In this document: piece by piece, positions 1-6,767 of the stretch
How positions within the stretch are numbered: position 1 is the stretch's first letter
How the letters are laid out: each line of letters opens with the position of its first letter
From: Gemmatimonadota bacterium
GTDB taxonomy: Bacteria > Gemmatimonadota > Gemmatimonadetes > Gemmatimonadales > Gemmatimonadaceae
DNA length: 8,699 bases
Assembly: GCA_031127185.1 (NCBI GenBank)
Contig: JARIET010000111.1
Span: 1 to 8,699 of the forward strand
Direction: 5' to 3'
Translations under genes and position numbers: made by a program
Notes under the pieces: generated by a model
Databases searched by the model: none
Seen by the model: only the letters and a program-made list of their open reading frames with translations
Told to the model about the DNA's origin: nothing

Positions 1-70
1 TGACACAAACGGCGCGAGGGATCAGCGGGTAACGACGCAGAGCGGCCGAGACCCCTGCCGAGGCGGCAGT
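1..70. other. Non-coding left edge downstream of the plug-domain gene
   Basis: These 70 bases lie beyond the stop codon of the secreted plug-domain protein. Apart from the compact hairpin next to the stop, annotated separately, I see no open frame with a convincing start and no RNA gene. The stretch is too short to tell what follows to the left. Confidence 0.5.
55..69 (-). terminator. Weak hairpin abutting the stop codon, possible terminator
   Basis: On the minus strand CTGCCG and CGGCAG form a perfect 6-bp stem around a 3-base loop (CCT), beginning one base after the TAG stop of the 827-residue gene. No run of T follows, so this is not a canonical intrinsic terminator. It could stabilise the 3' end of the message or assist Rho-dependent termination. 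In DNA this GC-rich, a 6-bp stem can also arise by chance. Confidence 0.3.
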
Positions 71-2554
71 CTACCGGGTCCACACCGCGATGAGCCCGCA
101 CCACTTGTTGCTGCCGCCGCCGCCGTACTGCACCGGTATGGACGCCGGACCGGCGAAGATCTCGATCCCATGGATCTCTTCAGGCCGCGGAAGGTTGGCG
201 AGGTTGGTGGCCTTTCCACCGCCCTCCAAGTCCGCATCCTCCGGCAGCAGCACGCCATCCACCATCGCCCGCAGATAGCAGGGCTTGTCGCTCAGCAAGC
301 GGGCATTCTCCACGCGCGTTGATCGTGCGATGACCAAGCCAGCCTGCCGTGCGACCCGCACCGATGAGATGTTGGTCATCATTTGCCAGGTATCCACGGG
401 ATTGCGCTTGACGATCTCGTCGCGCGCTATTGACCGCGTCGCCGAGCCGTTGAGCCGGCGCGTGTCGAACTCGTCGAGTCGATCGTTGCGTTTCCGTTCG
501 TCGCCGATGATTCGCACGGTGTCGAGCGTGGGCAGCGCCATGTTGCTCAGGATGATCGGCACGGTGTTGCGCCCTGCAGCGATCGTCGCGGAGATCTGAC
601 CCGGCAGGTATCCGATCTTCCGTGCGCGCACGGTGAGCTTGCCCACTGCGACATCGGGGATGAGTGCGAGTCCGGACGCCGTGGTGGTGAAGCTCCGCGT
701 GCCGCCGCCAGGCAACTCCACCTCGAGCGTTGTACCCGAGAGCATCGCGCCGGCATCGTTGCTGACCGAGAGCTCCACCAGAGCGCGGTTTGTCTTTGGC
801 AACACAATGTCGATGGTCGCCGTAACGGGGCGCGGAACGAGGTCCACCGCGCGAATCGATTCCGTTTCCTGCAGTCGCACCCGCACCTGATCTGCACCTT
901 CGTCAGTCTTCACCCGAACGACAACGGGGATCTCCCGCGGCACACCGCAGACGCGCCACTTGCCCGCAGCGTCGCTGAACGCGCCAACGGTCTCCTCCAC
1001 AGCGGACACCCGATCGCTGTTGCCCTGCACAAAGATCTTGAACTGCCCCTGCCAGGCCACAACGACCGCCGCGTTCGGCACCGCCTCGCCGGTCGGCGTG
1101 CGCACGGACCCACGCACAAGTGACGTACCCGCACCTGCCGAGTCGCGGCAGGTTGCGCGCAGCAGTTCGTCGGCCGAGGCAAGGCGCACGGTGTCGCGCG
1201 CAGCGCCGCGGACGATTTCGATTTCGCGCGTGATGGGAGCAACGCCCAGCGTATCCATCAGGGCCGTGCGAATGCGCGCTTCGTATCGCCCGGTCAACAC
1301 GGGCGTGAGGCGGGCGCGTCCGCCGCTGCCAACGCGCGCCACGTAATCCGTGCCAAGCAGTTCAACCGTTCCGCCAGCCGCTGTCGCGATGCGATCTCGC
1401 TCCACGAACTGCACGTCGAGTGCGGCTCCAGCGAGCTCATAGACCGCTGTTTCGCCGCGCGCCACGCGTGCGACTTCACCGCCGGTCACCTGAATCGCAC
1501 GGAGTGATCCACCCGGCGGTGCACGGACCGTTCGCGCTCCCGATGTGCTCTGCCCGACCACCGTGCGCACCAGTTCGGGCATACGGATATGCCAGCGACC
1601 AATCAACCATCCGCCAGTGCCGATGTGGAGGAACTCCACACGGCCGCCCGGCTGCGCCCGATCCGCCGCCGCGGGAAGGTTCAGGTAGCGATAGTCGAGC
1701 CAGCGAAGCTCGGACGTGCGTTTGTCGAGCCAGAACGTTCCGTCGATCCCGTGGAAGTCGCGCACGTCAACCGCGGGGCGAAAGCCCACACCAATCAGCG
1801 TGTCTGCTCCTCGTTCCGGCTGCACGATCTGAAAACAGTGCATCGCGGCGAATGAATCCGAGAGCAGCACATCGCCGTCAGGCGCGTGAAACGTGGTCTC
1901 GCCGGAATCGAGCGTCACGAACCCGCGCTCCGCAAGCATCGCCGCCGGCGCGCTCTTGAATGCGTGCGTGGTGGGGCTGCGTGTGGTGCGGACCGTCTGC
2001 GCGCGAATAATGCGGCCCGTGGGATCGAACGTCCGCTGATACTCGATCCACTCGGCGACCAGCGGCGCTTCATTGGTGCTGAGCTGCGAGGCCATGATCG
2101 CCTTGCGCGCCTCTTCCCAGGCGCGCGCCACGAGAGCCCCGGAGTCCGGGCTGGTGCGGCAGACATCGTCGCCGCGAACGGTGACCGTGGTCAGCGACAC
2201 GGCCACGTCTGTGAGCTGGATATTGGCGACTACCGTGTCTGCTGCCGCGACATTGATAATCGGGCCGGCCGTTGGCCGGAACCCAATGCGGAGCGCCTGA
2301 ATCTGATAGCGCCCTGCGCGTGGCAGGGCAATCTGATACTCACCGCGCTGGCTCGTGAGCGCCCGAGTGACCGCGGCAGGAATGCCGTCCGCCGGATTCG
2401 CGACGACGATGACACCGGATGCACGCGTGGCGCCATCGGCCATGGTCACGCGTCCGCGGACTGCGGACTGGGCGGACGCACGGTGCGAAGCCACGCCGAC
2501 GTACGCGCCCGCGATCGCGCATGAAAGCACGGCCGTGCGGATACTGCGAGTCAC
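71..2554 (-). CDS. Secreted carboxypeptidase-regulatory-like protein with C-terminal TonB-receptor plug-like domain
   Basis: This 827-residue exported protein probably sits in the periplasm or at the outer membrane. Residues 1-28 are a Sec signal peptide with likely cleavage after ASA. Residues 31-115 look like a carboxypeptidase-regulatory (Ig-like beta-sandwich) domain, starting VRGRV and closing with LRIGFRP. Residues 130-330 form a beta-rich module of unknown role (FWLD...WLDYRYLNLP, then GGWLIGRWHIRMP). A second regulatory-like domain spans about 478-575 and a third, PEGA-like one about 590-668. Residues 680-827 resemble a TonB-receptor plug, with a VDGVLLPED stretch, EEIHGIEIFAGP, then QYGGG and CGLIAVWTR at the very end. 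No 22-strand barrel follows, so it cannot be a complete TonB-dependent transporter. Cys759 and Cys819 could form a disulfide. Start is GTG, in a 4-base GTGA overlap with the oxidase stop and with only a weak ribosome-binding site, which suggests translational coupling. Domain calls are from recognition; ligand and partner are unknown. Confidence 0.88.
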   Translation of the reverse strand: MTRSIRTAVLSCAIAGAYVGVASHRASAQSAVRGRVTMADGATRASGVIVVANPADGIPAAVTRALTSQRGEYQIALPRAGRYQIQALRIGFRPTAGPIINVAAADTVVANIQLTDVAVSLTTVTVRGDDVCRTSPDSGALVARAWEEARKAIMASQLSTNEAPLVAEWIEYQRTFDPTGRIIRAQTVRTTRSPTTHAFKSAPAAMLAERGFVTLDSGETTFHAPDGDVLLSDSFAAMHCFQIVQPERGADTLIGVGFRPAVDVRDFHGIDGTFWLDKRTSELRWLDYRYLNLPAAADRAQPGGRVEFLHIGTGGWLIGRWHIRMPELVRTVVGQSTSGARTVRAPPGGSLRAIQVTGGEVARVARGETAVYELAGAALDVQFVERDRIATAAGGTVELLGTDYVARVGSGGRARLTPVLTGRYEARIRTALMDTLGVAPITREIEIVRGAARDTVRLASADELLRATCRDSAGAGTSLVRGSVRTPTGEAVPNAAVVVAWQGQFKIFVQGNSDRVSAVEETVGAFSDAAGKWRVCGVPREIPVVVRVKTDEGADQVRVRLQETESIRAVDLVPRPVTATIDIVLPKTNRALVELSVSNDAGAMLSGTTLEVELPGGGTRSFTTTASGLALIPDVAVGKLTVRARKIGYLPGQISATIAAGRNTVPIILSNMALPTLDTVRIIGDERKRNDRLDEFDTRRLNGSATRSIARDEIVKRNPVDTWQMMTNISSVRVARQAGLVIARSTRVENARLLSDKPCYLRAMVDGVLLPEDADLEGGGKATNLANLPRPEEIHGIEIFAGPASIPVQYGGGGSNKWCGLIAVWTR

Positions 2555-3684
2555 CGGTCAATCCGGAATGGCGCTACGTCGAAATCGCACTTCCCCTCCA
2601 GCACCAGCGAGGCCTGCAGTTCACCGATTGCCGTCGCAAACTTGAACCCGTGTCCTGAGCATGGACTCGAGATCAACACCTGTGGCAGGCCCGGGAGAAA
2701 ATCAATGACGAACCGCAGGTCCTGCGTGTCCGTGTAATAACAGACGGCGCTGTGCGTGAGTTCTGCCTCGGACACCCAGGGAAAGAGCCGCGCCACGGCG
2801 TTGCGCACGCGGGCCACATCGTGCGGTTCCACGTTGCGCCGCGCACTGCGCACATCGCGCACGTGTTCACCCTCGTAGTGCACGGCGGCCTTCCAGCCGC
2901 GCTCCTGCACCGGGAATCCGTACACCAGCTGCCCGTCGTCGAACTCGCACATGAAGATCGGGAAGTTGGCGGGCCCCCACTGTTCGCGGTCGCCCGGCGG
3001 CTTGAACCACAGCACCGTCTGACGCTCGACGACGAGCTGGGGCCCCATCGCGCCAACCAGCTCGCGCGCCCAGGGCCCCGCCGCGATCACGATCTTCCCG
3101 GCTTCATAGGCGCCGCGCGACGTCTGCACGCGCACGCCCCCGTCCGCAGTCGGCCCCCACTTGAGGACTTCTTCGTTCGTGTGCAGCGTTGCGCCGGCCC
3201 GGACCGCCATCTGCAGGTGCGTGCGAATGCACGCCTCAGGGGCGAGGAAGCCCGCGGCCGGATCCAGAAGCGCCGTAAACCCCTGAATCGGCATGAACTG
3301 CGGAAATCGCTCCTGCAGTTCGGAGAGCCGAATCTGTTCTATAGGAAGCGAATGCTCGTTGGCCGCGCGCACGCAGCCCTGAATGAGCCCGCTGCTGTCG
3401 CGGCCAATCATCAGCCCGCCGGTCACCGTGAGCAGGTGCTCGCCGGACTCTTTTTCCAGTTTACGCCAGAGTGCAAACGACCGCTGCACCAGCGGCACAT
3501 AAAGCGGATGTTCGTAATAGACCTGGCGAATGATGCGCGACTCGCCGTGCGACGAGCCCTGGTCGTGCGGCGGATCGAATTGGTCGATACCGAGCACCTT
3601 GGCCCCGCGCGCGGCGAGGTGGTACGCGGTGGCGCTCCCCATCGCGCCGAGCCCGAGGACGATGACGTCAAACGTGGCGGTCAC
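2551..3684 (-). CDS. FAD-dependent amine oxidase, monomeric sarcosine oxidase / N-methyltryptophan oxidase family
   Basis: This 377-residue cytoplasmic flavoenzyme is of normal length for the monomeric sarcosine oxidase (MSOX)/SolA family. These enzymes oxidise secondary amines (N-methyl amino acids, in some members pipecolate) to an imine, and O2 becomes H2O2. The N-terminal dinucleotide-binding loop is GLGAMG (11-16), with Asp34 ending the second strand. The family signature around 40-53 is present (GSSHGESRIIR). Residues equivalent to the MSOX active site are in place: His46, Arg50, Lys265 (oxygen activation), His269, Tyr317 and Lys348 in SGHGFKF. Cys315 in CYYT is the expected site of covalent 8-alpha-S-cysteinyl FAD. 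The enzyme therefore looks catalytically intact, but the substrate cannot be read from these motifs. There is no signal peptide. Start is GTG with a weak ribosome-binding site, 57 bp after the HEAT gene, and its TGA overlaps the GTG of the next gene. Confidence 0.93.
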   Translation of the reverse strand: MTATFDVIVLGLGAMGSATAYHLAARGAKVLGIDQFDPPHDQGSSHGESRIIRQVYYEHPLYVPLVQRSFALWRKLEKESGEHLLTVTGGLMIGRDSSGLIQGCVRAANEHSLPIEQIRLSELQERFPQFMPIQGFTALLDPAAGFLAPEACIRTHLQMAVRAGATLHTNEEVLKWGPTADGGVRVQTSRGAYEAGKIVIAAGPWARELVGAMGPQLVVERQTVLWFKPPGDREQWGPANFPIFMCEFDDGQLVYGFPVQERGWKAAVHYEGEHVRDVRSARRNVEPHDVARVRNAVARLFPWVSEAELTHSAVCYYTDTQDLRFVIDFLPGLPQVLISSPCSGHGFKFATAIGELQASLVLEGKCDFDVAPFRIDR

Positions 3685-3741
3685 AGCGGAAAACTACCGC
3701 CGTGCCGCCACGTTCGTCTCCCCACTCTACCCCTTCCGGTC

Positions 3742-4869
3742 CTATTCCTTCGTAATCAACCCCTTCAGCGCTTCCTTGATCCTGGGGTCGTCGTACTTGG
3801 TGAGCGCAGTGATCGCGCGGCGCCGGCGAGCCACCGGCTCCGTCTGCGACTGCGCGATACCAAGCAGCCAGTTGGCATTCTCACTTCCGCCGGCATTCGC
3901 CAGCGTCGTGATCACCGACTCGCGGTCACGATCATTGTTGAGTGTGGTGTAGAGATCGCGCAGGAGCCGGTAATCAGCACCAGTCGCATATTCTCCGCCG
4001 AGCCCACGGATGATCTCCGAACGCGCCTCGTCCGGCAGGTCGCTCCGCTTCACGGCCTCGCGCGTAAAGGCGCGGGCCCGCGGATCACCCGAGCGCGAGA
4101 GCGTGGCCATCGCCTGACGGGCAATCCACTTGTCGCCGTCGGAGGCGAACCCGATCAACGTCGGGATTCCCTCGCCGCGATTGAAGCCCGCCACTGTGCT
4201 CAGCGCCTGCTGGCGGATGGGCTCCCCTTCCTCGCGATTGCGCACGATGTCATTCAGTGCCTTGGCCACCGCGGCTGCACCGGGGCCACCTGGTTCCGCG
4301 CGTCGGCGTGCCGCCCAGGTGATGGCGCTGCGCCGCACATCGCGCGAGCGGGTCTGATCCTTGGCGATCTCCAGCAGTTTTGCCGCCACCACGGCACTGT
4401 CGGCGAGCATCGCGGGCATGATCGCCTCGCGAGCGGGCCTTCCTTCACCGGTTGCCGCTACGGACAAGAGATATAGGGCTGCTTCACGCGCACTCACCGT
4501 GCCGATGTCGCGACCCGATTCCGGGTCGGGAGTGAGTGGACCGGCAAAGGTCTCAATCTTCACGATGTCGCGGCCGGCGTGCGTCACCACCACGCGGATC
4601 GGCCCGCGCTGGCAGACATCCGACCGCATGGCATCGCTGCTGAAGTTTCCCGATGATGTCGTGGTCTGGTACCACCCATCGTCATCCACACGGAAGTAGG
4701 TGCGGCCGTTCCCACACACACCCTCTCGTGCCGCAAAGTTGAACTGCGCCGGGCCATCACCCGCCGCCGCAATCCGCCGCTCCAGCGTGCCCTGTGCACC
4801 GGCCGTTGAGCATCCGAGCGCCACCAACCCGAACAGCACCGCGCTCGTCCCCTGACGTCTGACCTGCAT
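3742..4869 (-). CDS. Exported HEAT-repeat protein with N-terminal two-cysteine domain
   Basis: This is a 375-residue exported protein. Residues 1-25 form a signal peptide, most likely cut after AGA; Cys20 lies in a poor lipobox, so lipidation is unlikely. Residues about 45-112 are a small unrecognised domain with Cys52 and Cys86, a plausible disulfide pair. From about 165 to the end the chain is alpha-helical with HEAT-type helix pairs: the hallmark arginines fall near 179, 219, 251, 283, 316 and 348, mostly 32-33 residues apart, giving about six repeats. Such solenoids are protein-binding scaffolds, and no catalytic motif is visible. The C-terminal repeats resemble those of the preceding 603-residue protein. 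I chose the ATG at 4869 because GGAGG lies 8 bases upstream. An in-frame TTG 24 bases earlier has no ribosome-binding site. The gene begins 35 bp after the preceding stop, consistent with one operon. Function unknown. Confidence 0.88.
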   Translation of the reverse strand: MQVRRQGTSAVLFGLVALGCSTAGAQGTLERRIAAAGDGPAQFNFAAREGVCGNGRTYFRVDDDGWYQTTTSSGNFSSDAMRSDVCQRGPIRVVVTHAGRDIVKIETFAGPLTPDPESGRDIGTVSAREAALYLLSVAATGEGRPAREAIMPAMLADSAVVAAKLLEIAKDQTRSRDVRRSAITWAARRRAEPGGPGAAAVAKALNDIVRNREEGEPIRQQALSTVAGFNRGEGIPTLIGFASDGDKWIARQAMATLSRSGDPRARAFTREAVKRSDLPDEARSEIIRGLGGEYATGADYRLLRDLYTTLNNDRDRESVITTLANAGGSENANWLLGIAQSQTEPVARRRRAITALTKYDDPRIKEALKGLITKE

Positions 4870-4875
4870 GATACG

Positions 4876-4882
4876 TTCCTCC
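4876..4882 (-). promoter_or_regulatory. Strong Shine-Dalgarno deciding the start of the smaller HEAT gene
   Basis: The minus strand reads GGAGGAA here, with 8 bases between GGAGG and the ATG at 4869-4867. It is one of the two best ribosome-binding sites in the window and excludes the upstream in-frame TTG at 4893-4891, which has nothing comparable before it. Confidence 0.85.
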
Positions 4883-4904
4883 AGGCTCTTCAAGGGATGG
4901 TTGA

Positions 4905-6716
4905 TTACGGACGGTCGAGGAGCGACATCACCAGCTTCGTCGCGCGCTCGTCCTTCTTGTTGATCAACGCCGTCATCGCGCGGCTCCGCACCTCGGGATC
5001 GGTGCCGGATTTGACGATCTCGCCGAGCTTGTCGATCGACTCCGTCTCCTTACGGCTGCCGAGCTGACGGACGAGCTCCATGCGCAGCTGACGCTGGCCG
5101 GTCTGGTCGTAGAGGCGGCCGAGTGCGGCGATGTCCATCGTGGTGCCCGCGCGGCGCAGCGCCTCGAGCCGCACTTCAATGGACTCGTTCTCGTTGTTGG
5201 CCAGCGTCGTGAACCACTTTTCATTCTGCGTGCCGCCAATGCGCGCCATCGCACTGATAATGCGAGAGCGGAGCCGCGGGCTCTCCATCTTGGTGTAGAG
5301 TCCCTGCAGCCAGGCCACGTCTTCCTGCGTGGCCCGCTCGGGGTTCAGCGCGTCGAGTGCAGTGGTACGCAACGCCTCGCTCACATCATTCCGCTCCACC
5401 AATGCCTTGATACCGGCGCGGGCACGCGGATTCGCATTGTTGGCCAGCGCGCGCACCGCCTCGCGCTGGATCTGCTGGTCGTCGGACGACTTGAGCAGCT
5501 CTTCAATCGCGGCCAGTGCGTCGTCGCTCTGCATGCGGCCCAGATAGTTGATGGCGCTCGTTCGCACATCCACGCTGGGATCCGTCTTGGCCACACTGAT
5601 CAGCGTCGCGACCGAGCTCGGGCCCGGCCGATTGCCAATCAGGAACACGGCATTGCGTCGCAGTTCACGCGAGCAGTCGTCCTTCTTGGCCAGCATCTTC
5701 TGCGCGTAGTCCGTGGCAGCAGCCGGGTCGGTCTGCATCAGTGCGTTGAGCGCCGCCGAGCGAATCTGCGCTTCCTCGCGATCGCAGATGTTCGAGTTCT
5801 CGGCGAGGGCGCGCTTCACGATGTCATCACCACCGCGGCCCCGCGTATTGAGCACGCCGGCAATACGCACCTGCAGGGCGCCCACATCGGCCTGCGAGTT
5901 GCGTAGGCGCGAGTTCGGGTACTTGCTCTTCAGCGTCTCCAGCGTCTGCAGGGCTTCCTGCAGGTCGGGCGTGCCGCCCACGCGGTAGAGGGCGTGCGCC
6001 TGCCAGTACATCGCCTCGGCGGCGTACTGCGAATACTGGAACTTGACCGGAATCTCCTTGAGGAGCGTGGCGGCTTTCCGGTAGTCGCCCTTGTTCATCA
6101 CGTCCATGGCGGCGCGGTAGAGCGAGTCGGCCGGATCGCCCTGGGCCCAGGCGCGGGGCATCGTTGAGGGCAGCATACTTCCCGACGGCGTGTAGTAGAA
6201 CGACCCGCCAACAGTCGTAGCGATACGCGCCTGCTCGAGCGCCATCTGCGACTGCACGCGCGCCATCTCGCGAATCTCGTCGGTGTTGATCCGGGCCTGT
6301 TCGCGAGCCATCTGCGACTCGAGGCATGCCATCTCACGCGCCGTTTCGCTCTCCATTCGCGACTGTTCGCGGGCGAGTTCGGCCTGAAGGCGCGCCAACT
6401 CGCGTGCCTCTTCGGTGAGCGGACGCGGGGCAATCACGCGACCCTGACCTTGCCCATCTAGATAGATGGCGTCGAGGGGGCCGAGGGTCTGGCCGATGCG
6501 CGGCGCCACGATGCGCAGGCCGTCCAGCGGTTCGACAGCGACGACCGGCGCCGGGGCGGGCAGTGGCGTCGGGGCGTCCACCGGCAGAGCTGGCAGGGCG
6601 GGCATTGCGGCCGGCTCGGCAGGCCGCGGGGCGCGCGGAGCCTGCGCCGGGCGCGGCGGTTCCTGCGCGGCCAGCGTGGTGGCGGCGAAGAAGAGGGTGG
6701 CGTTCAGGATTCGCAT
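4905..6716 (-). CDS. Exported coiled-coil / TPR-like / HEAT-repeat scaffold protein
   Basis: This is a 603-residue protein with a short Sec signal peptide (1-17, cut near LAA|Q). A Pro/Ala-rich linker (19-60) follows, of the kind that spans periplasmic distance. Residues 108-162 are five back-to-back 11-residue repeats (type ARxxSxxAREQ/M) that continue to about 167, predicting a long straight helix or coiled coil. Residues about 195-285 resemble TPR units of the YbgF/BamD sort (GDYRKAATLLKEIP, then YAAEAMYWQAHALY). From about 300 to the end there are nine HEAT-type repeats with arginines at 319, 353, 385, 418, 450, 483, 516, 545 and 577, spaced 29-34 residues. No enzyme motif is visible. The architecture says protein-protein scaffold in the envelope, and its place straight after a sigma/anti-sigma pair suggests a partner or product of that switch. 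ATG start with GAGGAA 7 bases upstream. Molecular function is unknown. Confidence 0.9.
   Translation of the reverse strand: MRILNATLFFAATTLAAQEPPRPAQAPRAPRPAEPAAMPALPALPVDAPTPLPAPAPVVAVEPLDGLRIVAPRIGQTLGPLDAIYLDGQGQGRVIAPRPLTEEARELARLQAELAREQSRMESETAREMACLESQMAREQARINTDEIREMARVQSQMALEQARIATTVGGSFYYTPSGSMLPSTMPRAWAQGDPADSLYRAAMDVMNKGDYRKAATLLKEIPVKFQYSQYAAEAMYWQAHALYRVGGTPDLQEALQTLETLKSKYPNSRLRNSQADVGALQVRIAGVLNTRGRGGDDIVKRALAENSNICDREEAQIRSAALNALMQTDPAAATDYAQKMLAKKDDCSRELRRNAVFLIGNRPGPSSVATLISVAKTDPSVDVRTSAINYLGRMQSDDALAAIEELLKSSDDQQIQREAVRALANNANPRARAGIKALVERNDVSEALRTTALDALNPERATQEDVAWLQGLYTKMESPRLRSRIISAMARIGGTQNEKWFTTLANNENESIEVRLEALRRAGTTMDIAALGRLYDQTGQRQLRMELVRQLGSRKETESIDKLGEIVKSGTDPEVRSRAMTALINKKDERATKLVMSLLDRP
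6216..6395 (-). repeat. Tandem 33-bp / 11-residue (hendecad) repeat inside the HEAT protein gene
   Basis: The stretch encodes residues 108-167 as five complete 11-residue units plus half of a sixth. In every unit residue 1 is Ala or Ser, residue 3 is a branched or long hydrophobic, residue 5 is Ala, Ser or Thr, residue 10 is Glu and residue 11 alternates Gln and Met. The alternation gives a 22-residue (66-bp) super-period also visible in the DNA: CGCCATCTGCGACT near 6240 and GCCATCTGCGACTC near 6308 on the plus strand sit 66 bp apart in matching contexts. This points to growth by duplication of a 66-bp unit. Confidence 0.85.
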
Positions 6717-6723
6717 CTGGGTG

Positions 6724-6729
6724 TTCCTC
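6724..6729 (-). promoter_or_regulatory. Shine-Dalgarno of the 603-residue HEAT protein gene
   Basis: The minus strand reads GAGGAA with 7 bases before the ATG at 6716-6714. The site lies in the 51-bp gap after the anti-sigma stop, so this gene has its own ribosome entry and does not depend on coupling. Confidence 0.75.
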
Positions 6730-6767
6730 GGTTGCGTTATATGCGTGTGGTTGTGCTTAGTCGCGTT

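Noticed and set aside
1886..2524. 212-codon plus-strand frame opposite the plug-domain gene
   Set aside because: Arg-rich, low-quality composition with no motif; it lies wholly opposite a gene with clear domains.
2752..4476. 574-codon open frame on the plus strand opposite the oxidase and the smaller HEAT gene
   Set aside because: It crosses two well-supported minus-strand genes and their junction, its product is His/Arg/Ala-rich without domains, and long antisense frames are common in GC-rich DNA.
4807..4818. Lipoprotein signal (Cys20) in the smaller HEAT protein
   Set aside because: The residues before the cysteine are A-L-G, a poor lipobox, and a good signal-peptidase I site (AGA before Gln) follows within six residues.
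5827..6327. 166-codon same-strand frame inside the 603-residue HEAT gene
   Set aside because: Out-of-frame shadow; the containing frame has a signal peptide, regular repeats and a good ribosome-binding site.
6736..6741. TATAAC on the minus strand before the 603-residue HEAT gene, as a -10 element
   Set aside because: At 17 bases spacing the -35 position reads GCGACT, a poor match; the short gap fits an operon equally well.
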